Position numbers and translations under genes: made by a program. A stretch of 64,000 bases of DNA from Paguma larvata (Eukaryota > Chordata > Mammalia > Carnivora > Viverridae). The DNA lies in contig CM057826.1 in the NCBI GenBank assembly GCA_030068075.1, forward strand, positions 73,815,312-73,879,311, written 5' to 3'. Of this stretch, positions 24,176 to 36,057 are shown in pieces. Position 1 is the first letter of the stretch. Each line of letters opens with the position of its first letter. Below the pieces are notes generated by a model, which was not told the DNA's origin, made no database searches, and was given only the letters and a program-made list of their open reading frames with translations.

Positions 24176-25440
24176 GATTAAAGACCTAAATGTAAGACCT
24201 CAAACCATAAAACTCCTAGAAGAGAGTCTAGGCAATCATTTCTCTGACTTTGGCCATAGTAACATTTTCCTAGATACATCTCCTAAGGCGAAGGAAACAG
24301 AAGCAAAAATAAACTATCGGGGCTACATCAAAATAAAAAGGAACAATGAAGAAAACTATTAATAAAAGAAGAGGACAACCTACTGAATGCAAGAGGAGAT
24401 TTATAAATGATACATCTGATTAGGGGTTACTATCCAAAATACACAAAGAAATAATACAACTCATCACCAAAAAGCCAAACAACCCTATTAAAAAATGGGC
24501 AGAGGACCTGAATAGACAATTTTTTCCAAAGAAGACATACAGATGGCTAATGACACATGAAAAGAAGCTCAACATTCCTAATCATCAAGGAAATGCAAAT
24601 CAAAACCATAAGATATCACTTTACACCTATCAGAATGGCTAAAGTCAATACGACAAGAAATAACAAATGATGTTGATGACGTGGAGAAAAAGGAGTCCTC
24701 GGGTGCTCTTGGAGGAATGTAAAATAGTACAGCCACTGTGGATCCTCCCCCAAAAATTCAAAATAGAAATACCATGGATCTATAATTCTACCACTGGGTA
24801 TTTACCCAAAGAAAATAAAAACACTAAATCAAAAAGATATATATGTACCTATGTTTATTATAGCAGTATTTACAAGAACCGAGATACAAAGCAACCTAAG
24901 TGTCCATTAATAGGTGAATGGATAAGGAAGAGATAGTACACACACACACACGAATATAAAGCAGCCATAAAAAAGGATTTTGCCAATTGTGACAACATGG
25001 ATGGACATGGACGGTATCATGCTAAGTGAAATAAATCAGACTGAGAAAGACAAATATCATATGATTTCACATTGTATGTGGACTCTAAAAACCAAAACAA
25101 ATAAATAAACTAACAAACAAACAGGAGAATCAGACCTGTAAATATGGAGTACGAATGGGTGCCAGATGAGAGAAGGGTAAGAGTATGGGCAAAACGAGTA
25201 AAGGGTATGGGAAGTCTAGGCTTCCAGTTATGGAATGATAAGTCACAGTTGTAAAGGCACAACACAGGGAATATAGTCAATGATATTGTAATAAAGTTTT
25301 ATGGTGACAGATGGTAACTACACTTGTTGAGAGCAGAGTATAATGTATAGAGAAGTTGGATCACTATATTGCACACCTGAAACTAATGTAACATTGTGTA
25401 TCAACTATACCCAAATTAAAAAATTTAAAAATTGAAATAA
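24176..25440 (+). mobile_element. L1, 3' half of the twin-primed insertion
   Basis: Starts GATTAAAGACCTAAATGTAA, the ORF2 C-terminal region. It continues through TATCAGAATGGCTAAAGTCA, AATGGATAAGGAAGAGATAG and AGACAAATATCATATGATTT (near the ORF2 end), then the 3' UTR (CACACCTGAAACTAATGTAAC) and an AAATTAAAAAATTTAAAAATTG tail. Together with 23482-24170 it is one inverted, 5'-truncated L1 insertion. Confidence 0.92.
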
Positions 25441-26052
25441 AAATAAATATTCTAAATATCCTAAAAATTCTAAAAATGTATTCACACATTTAGCTAAAAA
25501 TTTGTACCTTTTGGCCTAATTATTTTCTGGATTCCTTGCAGTTTTCTATGGTTCAGTTTTAACTTCTGTTGTTCAGTGTCCTTATAAGATATTCACAAAA
25601 ATATTTATTCTCTCTACTTTAATTGCTTTGATGGCTTAATACAGGATATGAAGCTCACTGGAAAACATAAAGGTACTATGAAATGTAAGGTGATGTTATT
25701 AATAGACATCAAAGTCTTTTCTACTGGACACGAGCATTATATATCAAATAGCACTTTTCCAAAAAGGAGGACTACGATGTCCAGATGTCAGGCTAAAATG
25801 GTCTTCACTTTAGCTGTATTTTGATGGCAACAATTCAGAATAGAAGATGTCTTGGACACATATACCATGGAATTAATGCCTATGGAAGCTTGTCTTAGAA
25901 TTGGAAAAGAAAATTAAAACTACAAGAGGAAAAAGAATTTATAATACACTCTCAAATCTTTATAATGACTAAAATATTAATTATTTGATGCCAGAAAAAA
26001 CTTACCTTAAAGATTTCAACATCTTTTAATATCTGATATTTGTTTCATGATT

Positions 26053-26104
<52 letters not shown>

Positions 26105-26928
26105 CAGACACAAAGACAGAGACATAAAGGAAGAAAGAAAAAGAGAGAAAAACAAATTTTTGGAAAATACATAAATATAACTTTGGGAATCACATATTGT
26201 AATTATGATATCATGACCTTAGCAGTAATTTTTGTTTTGCAAAATTTTAACATTACTTTAAAAAAACTCTGCTAGAGTTTTTTACAACTATTTTCTTCCA
26301 TAAAATAATCTAAGAAATTGTGAAATAGCAACCCTAAAATTAAAGTCACAAAGGATATGACAGAGTTGATTATAATAGCACTAAAGACATCATTAGAAGC
26401 TATTGAGTGAATAATTTTTAAAGTCTGTAATCACCCAATCCACGTAATATACCATATGCAATGTCATAAGGCTAGCAGGATACTTGCAAAAATAAAGATA
26501 AATCAAATACAGCTAATCTATTGATTTTTGCTACCCAAATAATTAGTAGAAATTGCTATCTATGATAGCAATAGTGACTAACAGTCTGGAAAGAAAGGAA
26601 TTGACCATATACACATAACTATAACATTTATTTTCATTTTAATAAGAAAAAATTGATTTTAGTTTTCTTCTTAATTAAAACAAATTACATCTACCATTTT
26701 CCTTGATGCGTCTTATAATCATCTAGCAATTGTATATGCCACACCAGAATCAGTGTAAAGTTTCTAATAGACAGTGGCATAGCAGGAGTGATAAAGAGAG
26801 GCCCAAAATCCAATAGTGACTTAAGACTCCAGATAAATTAGAGAAGTTCAGTTTATAGAGCACTCAAGTACACAGAATATTAAAATTTTATTTCAATCAT
26901 TAAAAATAAAGTGTTAGGAGGGCAGGAA
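25441..26928. other. Unique non-coding DNA with a GA array
   Basis: No recent mobile element and no recognisable gene. The most prominent feature is the GA dinucleotide array at 26056-26102. Confidence 0.5.
26056..26102. repeat. (GA)n microsatellite
   Basis: Nearly pure AG dinucleotides, followed by a purine-rich GACAGAGACATAAAGGAAG segment. The open frame 26051-26275 is a translated repeat (Arg-Glu) and not a gene. Confidence 0.95.
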
Positions 26929-26929
26929 A

Positions 26930-27055
26930 TCTAAGATGGAAGTCCAAAGATCTGTGTTCTATCCCTAATCTTTAATAATGACTGTACGATTTGAGAGACG
27001 TCATTTAACACCTCTGTGAAATTATTGGGCAGAATAATATATTATGATGGTCAAG
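26930..27055 (+). repeat. Probable MIR remnant
   Basis: GTCCAAAGATCTGTGTTCTA then GACTGTACGATTTGAGAGACG and TCATTTAACACCTCTGTGAA follow the order of MIR landmarks (GGTTCAAATCC, TGTGACCTTGGGCAAG, TTAACCTCTCTG). Strongly diverged. Confidence 0.5.
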
Positions 27056-28439
27056 AATAAAACAAAATACAGAAATATAACAGTTGTAGGATTTTTGAAA
27101 TTTCACTGATCATTGCCTCATCTCTTCCATCTCTTTAGGTCTACGACACAAAGCTTTTAACAAGGTGACTACAGTTAACTAAAGCATTTAGTGAAACAGT
27201 TGAAGAAGTTGGGAAGGGAAAAAAGAAATACTTTCTCTTGAAGGCATCTTCTCACATGGCAGTGAAACCTTTCCCAAATCATACCAAATGTATCTTCCCT
27301 TTCAACTAAACAATACATTATTTCTATAGCACCACAATGAGAATTTGAAAAGACTACTAAATAGACAAGTTTCATGAAGCGATTTAACTGAATCTTATGG
27401 TTTAACTTCTAATTAGAAGGTACATTTCCTTTGCCTGCATGGATGTCAATTTCTAATAAGATGTCTATAGTAAAAGATTCAATTAGCCTCACAAGACTGC
27501 ACAGTAGAAAGATCCCTTTGGTCTAAGCTGTAGGAAGGTCTAAGGGGCTTCTATTCTTCTTTCCCCTCAAGGGCTAAACCCTGCATAACATACATTGCCA
27601 GCCGAGAGGTGATTATGACCACCTCTTCCAAATTCCAGTTGTAGTATCACATGACAGCTCTAAATCAGCCACAGTGGGAGTATTTACACTATACAAATTG
27701 ATAAACACTACTAATTAGGAACTTTTGCTGGAATAGAAAGGGATTCTCCTGGAGGGAAGGCCAATTGGCACAAACTTCCCAGTCTACCATTAGCCAAATC
27801 ATGTAAACTCTGGTTACAAGGAAAAGTAACCCAATATTAAAGATACTGATGAACAAAGACACACTTTTTTCTGCCTTTGAAACCAAAATCTCCTACCTGA
27901 TAGCCTCTCTATAAAGTGACCCTTTATCTGCAAAGCTTGCAAAAGGAAGACGACTTGCTTTCCCTCTGAAGCTAAGAGGTAGGAGACAAAGTCGACTGAA
28001 TTCTCAGAAAGAGAGAGAGTAAACACTGGATCCATTAAAGGTCCTTGCCCTTGATGAATCTTAATCAGTGAGAGGTGCTAGGTCTAGCAGTTCCCTTCTC
28101 TCTCTCTCTTCTTCTCTCACTGGGTAAATATAGCCTAATAGCAATTTTCTTGATACTTTGAGTTTGTCCTAAGGATTTTAAATGGCAGCCTAATTGTCAC
28201 CATAGGAGATCTGTGGTAAGGTAAGGAGTGAATAAAAGAAAGAGTAATTAATTGAATTTAATTAATTATTAATTGATTATTAACTTAGTAACTTAATAAT
28301 TAAGTTATTTGATTTTTGAAGGACTTTCCAATTTGCTATAGAGCTTATCATTACAGAAACTACAATTCTAATACTCTTTTTTATGAATATAGTATTAAAA
28401 TTGCTAAACCAACACCTCCCCTCCAAATATATGAATGAG
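27056..28439. other. Unique non-coding DNA
   Basis: Short minus-strand open frames (27175-27375, 27689-27886, 27814-28035) have no recognisable domain. A TTAATTAA-rich self-complementary block lies at 28247-28312. No mobile element recognised. Confidence 0.5.
28247..28312. repeat. AT-only, self-complementary low-complexity block
   Basis: Built from TTAATTAA, AATTAATT and TTAATAATTAAG words over about 65 bp, with only a few G/C bases. Many short inverted repeats could fold as hairpins or melt easily. Confidence 0.7.
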
Positions 28440-28451
28440 AACTTTTTTTTA

Positions 28452-28555
28452 AGTACAGGGCTGAAAAATCACTATATTGTACACATGAAACTAATTTAGA
28501 CTGTATGTTAACTGGAATTAAACTAAAAACTTAAAGACGATAACAAAATAAAAGC
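28452..28555 (+). mobile_element. L1 3' terminal fragment
   Basis: CAGGGCTGAAAAATCACTAT, TGTACACATGAAACTAATTT and TGTATGTTAACTGGAATTAA, followed by an A-rich end, match the terminal 100 bp of carnivoran L1 (compare 25350-25420). Extreme 5' truncation is typical of L1 insertion. Confidence 0.75.
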
Positions 28556-29011
28556 TTATATCAGCAATGCTGATATGTTATGGAAGGATTCAAAACAGCA
28601 AGACCACCAGATTATATATATATTTTTTCAAATTTCCATCTTTCCTACAAACTGACCCAGCAGAACAATCTTAAAATTAATCCAGAAAATTACAATTCTG
28701 ATTAAAATAGCATTAAATACATTTTTACAAAACTGTTTTCTTTCAGTTGCATGCTTGTATCTGGTGGCCAAATAAAAAGTATAGTCATTGCATGTACCCT
28801 TGAGAAAGCTGGGCAAAATGGGAGACCTCACATTGTCACAGCAGGAAAGAAATTTCAGGGCTAAAGGCCCTTCACTGAAAACAACCTAAATCCAGTTTTC
28901 TAGTGCTTAGATTTGAGGGCTATGAGAGGGTTGTGGAATTATGTAAGAAATTAGCAACCAAAGAAAATGCAAGTAGAGGAAAAAATGAGTCAATTAACCT
29001 TGTCCATTAAT
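28556..29011. other. Non-coding DNA without recognised features
   Basis: The 67-codon minus-strand frame at 28628-28831 is not supported as a gene. No mobile element seen. Confidence 0.45.
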
Positions 29012-29023
29012 AATCTCACCCTA

Positions 29024-29229
29024 GGAGCACCTGGGTGGCTTCGTCGGCTAAACATCCAACTCTTGATTTCACCTCAGGTCATGATCTTGCAATTCATGAG
29101 TTTTAGCCCCATGTCAGGCTCTGCGCTGACCTTGCAGAGCCTGCTTGGGATTCTTTCTCTCCCTCTCTCTCTCTCCCCATCTCCCCACCTCTCAAAATAA
29201 ATAAACTTCAAAAAAAATAAAAAAATGAA
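29024..29229 (+). mobile_element. CAN-SINE, older subtype
   Basis: Head GGAGCACCTGGGTGGCTTCG, then CAACTCTTGATTTCACCTCAGG, a CTGCGCTGACCTTGCAGAGCC segment, a CT tract and tail CAAAATAAATAAACTTCAAA. Imperfect 12-bp TSDs AATCTCACCCTA (29012-29023) and AATCTTGCCCTA (29230-29241) flank it. Confidence 0.93.
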
Positions 29230-29284
29230 AATCTTGCCCTAACCATATTTGTTACTCAAAAGGAAATATATGTTAAAAACTTGT

Positions 29285-29459
29285 TGGTGTGCCTGAGTGG
29301 CTCAGTTGATTAAGCTCTGATTTCAGCTCAAGTCGTGGATCTCGTGGTTTGTGGGTCCGAGCCTCGTGTCAGGCTCTGTGCTGATACCTCAGATTCTGTG
29401 TATCCCTTGTTCTCTCACTCTGTCTCTCAAAAAAAAAACCAAACATTAAAAAAAAAAAT
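29285..29459 (+). mobile_element. CAN-SINE, shortened
   Basis: Head TTGGTGTGCCTGAGTGGCTC, core TCAAGTCGTGGATCTCGTGG, GTCAGGCTCTGTGCTGATAC, then a short CT tract and a tail with poly-A runs. It lacks part of the segment between the core and CT tract, so it is shorter than its neighbours. Just 45 bp separate it from the preceding SINE's right TSD. Confidence 0.9.
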
Positions 29460-30694
29460 TGTCACATAAGATCTTACTGTAAGTAAGCAAAAGAAATGCA
29501 TCAAACACCTGTACCCTGGTGAACATTACCATTGAAATTGTCATTATATTGAGTGTCTAATACAGAACTCAAGTTTGATGAATCTTGAATAAAGTAATTT
29601 TTTATTCTCTGTCAGAGAGATAATTTATTAAATTTTAAAGCCATCTGATTATAAGTATAATTCTAAAAGTGATGTCAACAAAAACTTAAAAGACTATATT
29701 CATAGTCAGATTTCTTTGCTTGTAGCAACTCGTGATTTTCCATTGGAATTTTGATGATTGATTCTTATGTTTTATTAAATTTATATTTAATGGACATTAG
29801 AGATCTAAGTTCTAAAAGTGTTTGGGACTTTTAGGAAAACTGACTAAAGAGAAAGATCATGTGTGTATGCAGGTAACACTTAAGGGCTAAGTAGGAGGTT
29901 CAGTGTACCCTGAAGACAGAACAGGTAGTTTGGAGAATTCTGCCACAAGTGTAGCAAGATGGTACAGAGTGAGAGTTCAGGTGACTTTGGGAAAACGATT
30001 TCCTTTGAAAACCCAGAGGGACTTACAGAGAAACGAGAAAGGCAGAATGTCCTGTGCTTTCTTAAATAATAGCTGAATCCAGAGAAATAGCAATAGCCCT
30101 GGAGGGAAAGTGTAATTGTGACCTAAATGAAAAGGATACATGAAAGGAACTTGGGTCTACAGGAGGGGCTGGGCAACAGGCCAAAGAAGTACCTAATGGA
30201 AACTGTGTGATGCTTTAGCTAGGGTCATGGGGATCTGGGAAACTTTACGTCCTCATATTTCACTTATCATTACTAAGTTTGTAAGAGCAAGGTTCTGTTG
30301 CACTCTGGTAGTTTGTTTACTGTGTAGGCTGACTGTGTGAAGGGCAAGCAGCATCACAGGGTAGAGGAATAATGAAGAAACAGAAATCTCAGAAAGTTAC
30401 GAACCCGGGGGTGTGGAAGCCGATTTCCCTTGGAACTAATGAGGCTTCAGCTTTGGAGCCGTCACTTGCACCAGTTCCTATGCGTGGGCCGCATCTGAGT
30501 AACCGCAGGCGTTATGGAGATCCAATTAAGATAAATTTAATTTGTGTTTAGTGAGATGTCTATATCTGTGCTTTGCAGTCATTTCCATCTATAGCTGTTA
30601 TTGCTCATTGCGGTGTCAAAATAGCTTCCAGAATATCCCTACCACCACTGTGCCTATTCCTTTATGTTCTGAATGTAGGTGTAGGGCCCAATAT
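29460..30694. other. Unique non-coding DNA with a small CpG cluster
   Basis: No gene or mobile element recognised. Eight CpG dinucleotides fall between 30400 and 30511, including one in CCCGGG, which stands out in this CpG-poor window. It is far too short for a standard CpG island. Confidence 0.5.
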
Positions 30695-30711
30695 AAAATT
30701 CATAACCTTCA

Positions 30712-30918
30712 GTTCACCTGGGTGGCTCAATCAGTTTCGTGTCTGACTCTTGGTTTCTGCTCAGGTCATGATCTCACAATTTCGTGGGTTTGAGTCCCAT
30801 GTTAGGCTCTGTCCTGGCAGCGTGGAGCCTGCTGGGGATTCTCTCTCTCTCCCTCTCTCTCTGCCTCTCCCCCGCTCACTCTGTCTCTCTCTCTCTCTCA
30901 AAATAAATATTTTTTTAA
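30712..30918 (+). mobile_element. CAN-SINE, older subtype, 17-bp TSD
   Basis: Head TTCACCTGGGTGGCTCAATC, GACTCTTGGTTTCTGCTCAGG, core GTCATGATCTCACAATTTCG, the older 3' form GCAGCGTGGAGCCTGCTGGGG, a CT tract and AAATAAATATTTTTT tail. AAAATTCATAACCTTCA (30695-30711) and AAAATTCATAACCCTCA (30919-30935) flank it with one mismatch. Confidence 0.95.
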
Positions 30919-30935
30919 AAAATTCATAACCCTCA

Positions 30936-31800
30936 CTAAAAGTAATATTTGAATGCTGATCAATGAATGAACATCATAATTACTCACAGCATTTAATCTT
31001 AGTCACTGCTCAAGAGATTTTGAGTTCTTAAGATCTGAAATCTTTGAGTTCATATATGAAAGAAACTTGATAGATGTGTCTAAATTCTCACACAATTTTC
31101 CAAATTATAAAAAAAATATTTAAGTAGTGAAGCTATAATGTGGAACACCCCTCCTAAAAGACAAAATTATTTTCTTCTTGTCTCTAAGGGGAAAAAAATA
31201 TTACACATTGTTGGAAAATAAAGAAAAATTTAAAAATATGTAACCTGAAAATAAAGGAAAATATTATATTATAAAATCTAGACAATTAATTAATAAAAAA
31301 TATACATATCGATTTCCGCTCTGAATATTTTGCGTTGTCTTGGGTCGTAGAGTATATGGAGATACAATCCTCAGATCCCTCGTCAGGAAGGGAAGCCCTC
31401 ATATTTCCCACTGCTGGGGTTAGTGGTTGCTGTTTGCTCACAGATGCAGGAACTCCTAGAATTGCTCTGACTGAAGGAGGCTGCCCTGTCCAAGGGGCAC
31501 CCAACATCCAAAGCCAGTAGGGTACAAAGGCCTGTCTCCTTTGTCCCTTGCCTGACATGGGGAAAATGCTGAAGGGGCATTCCAGTTCCAGAGTTCCTGG
31601 TAGCACCTGCTGTGGCCTCTGTCATAGCTGAAACACACTCTAGGCTGTTTCCCTCTCTTCCTGCAGCCCTCTGTCCCTTAGGTGTTATTTCTTAGTGCCC
31701 TTCTGAAAAATTTTCTAACATGATCCATTTCAAAGTAATATTTAAGAAAATGGGTATATTTTTTGTTTTAATTTGTGATTTTAAAGATTTTGTTTCTCAT
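30936..31800. other. Non-coding DNA with a GC-richer pocket
   Basis: The first half is AT-rich. From about 31310 to 31680 the sequence becomes GC-richer and carries overlapping open frames on both strands (31286-31606, 31335-31520, 31383-31625, 31456-31638). None has a recognisable domain, and the overlap on opposite strands fits composition rather than coding. It may be an unrecognised old repeat. Confidence 0.45.
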
Positions 31801-31813
31801 TCTAAGTAAATAT

Positions 31814-32015
31814 ATTTTTTAATTTATTTACTTTGAAAGAGAGAGAGTGAGCAGGGAGGGGCAAAGAGAGGGAGAGGGAGAATTCCAAGCAGGCTCCACA
31901 CAGGCTCCACACAGTGCAGAGCCTGATGCTGGGCTCGAAATCATGAACCCTGAGATCATGACCTGAACTAAAATCAAGAGGCAGATGCTTAACTGACTGA
32001 GCCACCTAGGTGCCC
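31814..32015 (-). mobile_element. CAN-SINE, minus strand, perfect 13-bp TSD
   Basis: T-rich start, GA-rich tract, AATTCCAAGCAGGCTCCAC with a local duplication of CAGGCTCCACA, core complement CCTGAGATCATGACCTG, head complement GAGCCACCTAGGTGCCC. TCTAAGTAAATAT is repeated at 31801-31813 and 32016-32028. Confidence 0.95.
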
Positions 32016-32028
32016 TCTAAGTAAATAT

Positions 32029-34684
32029 TTAATGTTTTACATAATTTTGTATTCATAATTTTGTATCCTTATGCTTAAAAGGGTTCTCAAAATTGGGTAA
32101 GTTACAGGGTCCAAACAGCCTGAATCTGGTCCTTCTCTTTTTGCAGGAGAAAACTCCACACAGATGATGCCTTTACCTGGTGGCAAGAGAAACTATTCTA
32201 ATAACAGCAGACTCTGATCAGAGTGCTTTCTGCATGAGAAAAGTCTGTGGCCATTAAGGGCTTCACTCTCATGGTGGTCTTCTGAATGCACCGCCTCTGG
32301 GTCTTTTTCATATTATTTGATTTCACACTCCATAAACTTAACATTGTTCAAATCATTTTCTAATTTCTACAGTCAAATATATTCAATCACCTCCCAAATA
32401 CCTTTATAGTTTTTTTTCCCCTCCATTCTGATAAACAAATTTGTGCATTTTACCTGATTGTCATATCTCTTTATTTTTCTTTAATGTGTAACAATCCTTC
32501 CAATTTTATTTTCTTTCATGACGTTGATATTTTTGAAAAGTCTTGACCGGATGCAATATAGGATATCCTGTAATATCGATTTGCCTGATTGCTTAGAACA
32601 ACTGTGTTGTAAGATATTTAGCAATCTGTATTTGTCTGATTGTTTTCTCACGTTTAGATTCAATTTTAAACCTTTTGGTAAGAAGACCACATAGATGATG
32701 ATATGAATTTTTCATTACATCACATCATTGCAAATATAAAGTCATTGTGCTGATTTGTCTTATTGCTTGTAAGACTATGTAAACTTGTGTCACTATTATT
32801 TACATGAAGGTATCTGAGTTTCCTCCTTTGTGATGGACAAATAATTTGTGTGGTGATACCTTGAAACCATGTGAATATCTTTGTGCTCAAAACTTCTCAG
32901 CAAATGCCTAACCGCTTCTTTAATAAGCTAGACAGGAAAGAAGTTTAAGAACTCCAGATTACAAAATGGGATCATGTACAGTGTCCTGAAATAAAATAGA
33001 AGACCTCAAGCGGCTGTCTCAGAAGCACTGGGATTTCCTGATTGGGTGTGTGGGACGAGCCATATCATGTGACCCTTCGAGCACTGGCCCTTATATCCAA
33101 TGTTTTAACTGAAATGGTCATTAGTTCCAGGTTTGTGCCTTGCCCTCGGGTTGACTCTGCTCCTTTGCACTTAATTGTGCGTATCCACATTTTCCAGGAA
33201 ACAGTTCTGTACTTCCTGAATTCCTGGTGACAATGTCAGAGTATGTTCTCCAAAGTGCACCAGCTGCCCAAGGGCTGTCATGACAGCTGGGGTCGCATTT
33301 GCCAGAATGATGCATCACATCCCACTTGCCTGACTGGAGAGTCTCCTTCGTGAAGAACAGACTGGTTGACTGATTTATTTATTTATATTAATTACAAGAA
33401 GTTTGACCTTTGAAACCTGGATTCCCAGGGGATTTTTACCAAACTCTGGGCCAGGTGCAGGAGCTATCTTAGATGTTACGGCTTCACACTGGGGGTGACA
33501 ACAATTTGTGCTGAGGACCCTTGACTTTCCACTGTCTTTTCTCGTTCTGCTGCATGTACAGCTGCTGCTATAGCTGTGGTTAGTCCTCGGCGCAGAACAG
33601 TTCTGAAATTCTAATAAATATATGTCTCTATGTTTTCCAAGGGTCAATTCTTATCTCTAATTCATCAGTGGTTTAGGGTCCTCTTCTAAAAGATCAGTAT
33701 ACCAGACTAACTACTTATGTATTTAAAGTCAGGAGCTCATTTCCTACTGCTCTGTGTCAATGTTGTCACAGCAAACATTACAGGTATTCAGCATTTCATT
33801 CTTGACATAAAACATACAACCAACTAGTTGATAAGATTTGCTGATTAGATTATACTCTGGAGCCACCCATTTAACATGAGAAAATACAACTCTTTCCTCT
33901 TCAAAAATGTTAGGGGTTCCACTGAGAGCAATTCGAGAATAACTTTTCTATGAATGTAGGGGATTATTGTACCACAAAGTATTTCCTTTCACACTGCAGT
34001 CCTTTTAGCCTCCTGCATAGGAGCAATGAAGAATAGTTCAATGGTCTCACTCAACGATTGAAAATATACTCCACAACTTTTTTTGTAGTAGATGTAGCAA
34101 AATATCTTTTTCTCTGACTACTCCTTCCTTATCCCTTAATCTTCCTATCTTGATTTATTCATATCTTTCAGAAAAAGGCAGAGAAGCGTCAATAAATTTA
34201 GAATACCTTCCAGGATTTCTAAAAGTGAAGCGACAAACACATTCCCACTCACATCCTCTGACTCACTTTCATTCACATGCACAGTTGTGTTTCCCAGTAA
34301 GACCACATAACAGACATTAAACTCTACAGACAAGCTGCACAGTTGTACCCAATTGCCATCCAGCCTGAAGGCACACAATGAGGGATAATGGGATAATCTT
34401 ATCTGTATTGTCCTTTTGTCATAACACAATAGCTATGTTGAAAAGTGACCACACAATGGCTCAACATTGCCTGTGTGAAGGACTAATTTGCTATCTTTCT
34501 TAGATATTTGATTCCTGGGTTATGAAATCAGGCAAGCCTAAAATTTCTCATAAGGAATCAAAGAAAAACCACAATCAATAGTACCAATTCACTGTCCTTT
34601 TTGTGCTTAATCCCCTGGAGGAGTTTTGAAAATATGTGACTGTCTTCTTTTTTACCTGGATATATGATCCTCAAACATTATACT
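32029..34684. other. Unique non-coding DNA
   Basis: A 2.6-kb stretch with no recognised mobile element. Open frames at 33042-33230, 33121-33318, 33375-33647 and 34145-34429 (94 codons) lack domains or splice context. Nothing else can be supported. Confidence 0.5.
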
Positions 34685-35475
34685 AGGATTCTCCAGACAA
34701 ACAGAGCCAATAGGATCTAAATACACATATACATACAATACACATATATATGCATGTATAATATGCATAATATATTCTAAAATATGGAATATTAGAATAA
34801 ATAGATATTTATTATAAGGAATTGACTCACATGATTATGTCTGTCGAGTTCCAACATCTGCAGGATGATTCAGTAAACTGGAAATTTAGGAGAGCCAGTG
34901 AAATAATTCCAGTCTTGATACAAGGTCTGAGAACCAGGAGAGCCCATGATGTAATTCCAGACTGAAGAGCAGGCTCAAGACCTTGAAAGAGACAATGTTT
35001 CAGTTTGAGTCTGAAGGCAGGAAAAACTGATGCTTCACTTTGAAGGCAGTCAGGCAGGGATGCTCTCTTAGTTGGGGAGGGCTAACCTTTTTATTCCATT
35101 CAAATAATAGACTGGGTGCAGTTCACATACATTATAGGGAGGGCAACCTACTCAATCAAGTTAATGTTTATTTACTTATTTTGGGAAGGAGTATGTAGGG
35201 AAGGGCAGAGAGAGAGAGGGGAGAGAAAGAATTCCAAACAGGCTTTGCACTGTGTGTGCAGAGCCCAATGTGGGACCAGATCCATGACCATGAGCTCCTT
35301 ACCTGAGCCTAAATCAAGAGTCAGACGTTAACTGACAGCCACCCAGGAGCCCCTTTACTCAATCAATTTAAATGTTAAACTCACCCAACAACACCCTCAC
35401 AGAAACACTAGAATAATGTCTGTACAAATATCTGGGCACTCCATGACCCAGTCACAGTGACACTTAATATTTATT
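34685..35475 (+). repeat. Ancient interspersed repeat (TTCTCCAGAGAAACAGA family), interrupted by a SINE
   Basis: Starts GATTCTCCAGACAAACAGAG then CCAATAGGATCT, continues TTATTATAAGGAATTGACTC and GAGAACCAGGAGAGCCCATG, and resumes after the SINE with ATTTAAATGTTAAACTCACC and ATCTGGGCACTCCATGACCC. The same series occurs at 50283-50755, so this is a repeat family. I recognise it as a common mammalian repeat but cannot name the subfamily with certainty. Confidence 0.75.
35164..35355 (-). mobile_element. CAN-SINE, minus strand, inside the ancient repeat
   Basis: T-rich start (ATGTTTATTTACTTATTTTG), GA tract, AATTCCAAACAGGCTTTGCAC, a shortened core and head complement CAGCCACCCAGGAGCCCC. TSDs of 15 bp with one mismatch flank it: TACTCAATCAAGTTA (35149-35163) and TACTCAATCAATTTA (35356-35370). 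Confidence 0.93.
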
Positions 35476-35795
35476 TTCCAAATGTTTGTACTCCCTTTAT
35501 TTTCACCTAACACACTATATTTCACTCCCATCACCGAACTTAATATGACAAGTGGCTTGACTTTGGGTGACGGCAACTCAGTTCAACTCTCTCATGTAAA
35601 AACAGCACTGATGGCCGGAGCTATGACTCATACATTTATGCCAGATTCACCTTAGTTATGTTTCCATACAGGATTCTGTTTTTTAGAGATACTGAAAATC
35701 AAAGCTGAAGTTATTTAACTGATAACCTTTTAATCATACATTCATTTTCCCGACCAAGGATCTGTCACAATTTAAATGTTTGACACTTCTAGGCA
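35476..35795. other. Non-coding DNA without recognised features
   Basis: AT-rich sequence between the ancient repeat and the next SINE. No open frame or mobile element recognised. Confidence 0.45.
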
Positions 35796-35807
35796 ATATT
35801 TTTATTT

Positions 35808-36045
35808 ATTTTTCTTAATGTTTATTTTTTTTTAATTTTTAAAAGTTTATTTATTTGAGAGAGAGAGAGAGAGGCAGCATGAGTGGGGGAGGGGCAACGA
35901 GTGGGGGTGGGTGGGGAGACAGAATCCAATTTAGGCTTCGTCAGCACAGACCCCAATGTGGGGCCTGAACTCATGAACTGTGAGATCATGACTTGAGACG
36001 AAACCAAGTTGGATGCTTAACCAAATGAGCCACCCGGGTGCCCCC
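35808..36045 (-). mobile_element. CAN-SINE, minus strand, with extended tail
   Basis: The T-rich end holds two tail-like blocks (TTCTTAATGTTTATTTTTTT and AATTTTTAAAAGTTTATTTA), suggesting tail expansion. GA dinucleotides, a G-rich GAGTGGGGGTGGGTGGGG patch, core complement GAACTGTGAGATCATGACT and head CCACCCGGGTGCCCC follow. ATATTTTTATTT flanks it at 35796-35807 and 36046-36057. Confidence 0.92.
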
Positions 36046-36057
36046 ATATTTTTATTT

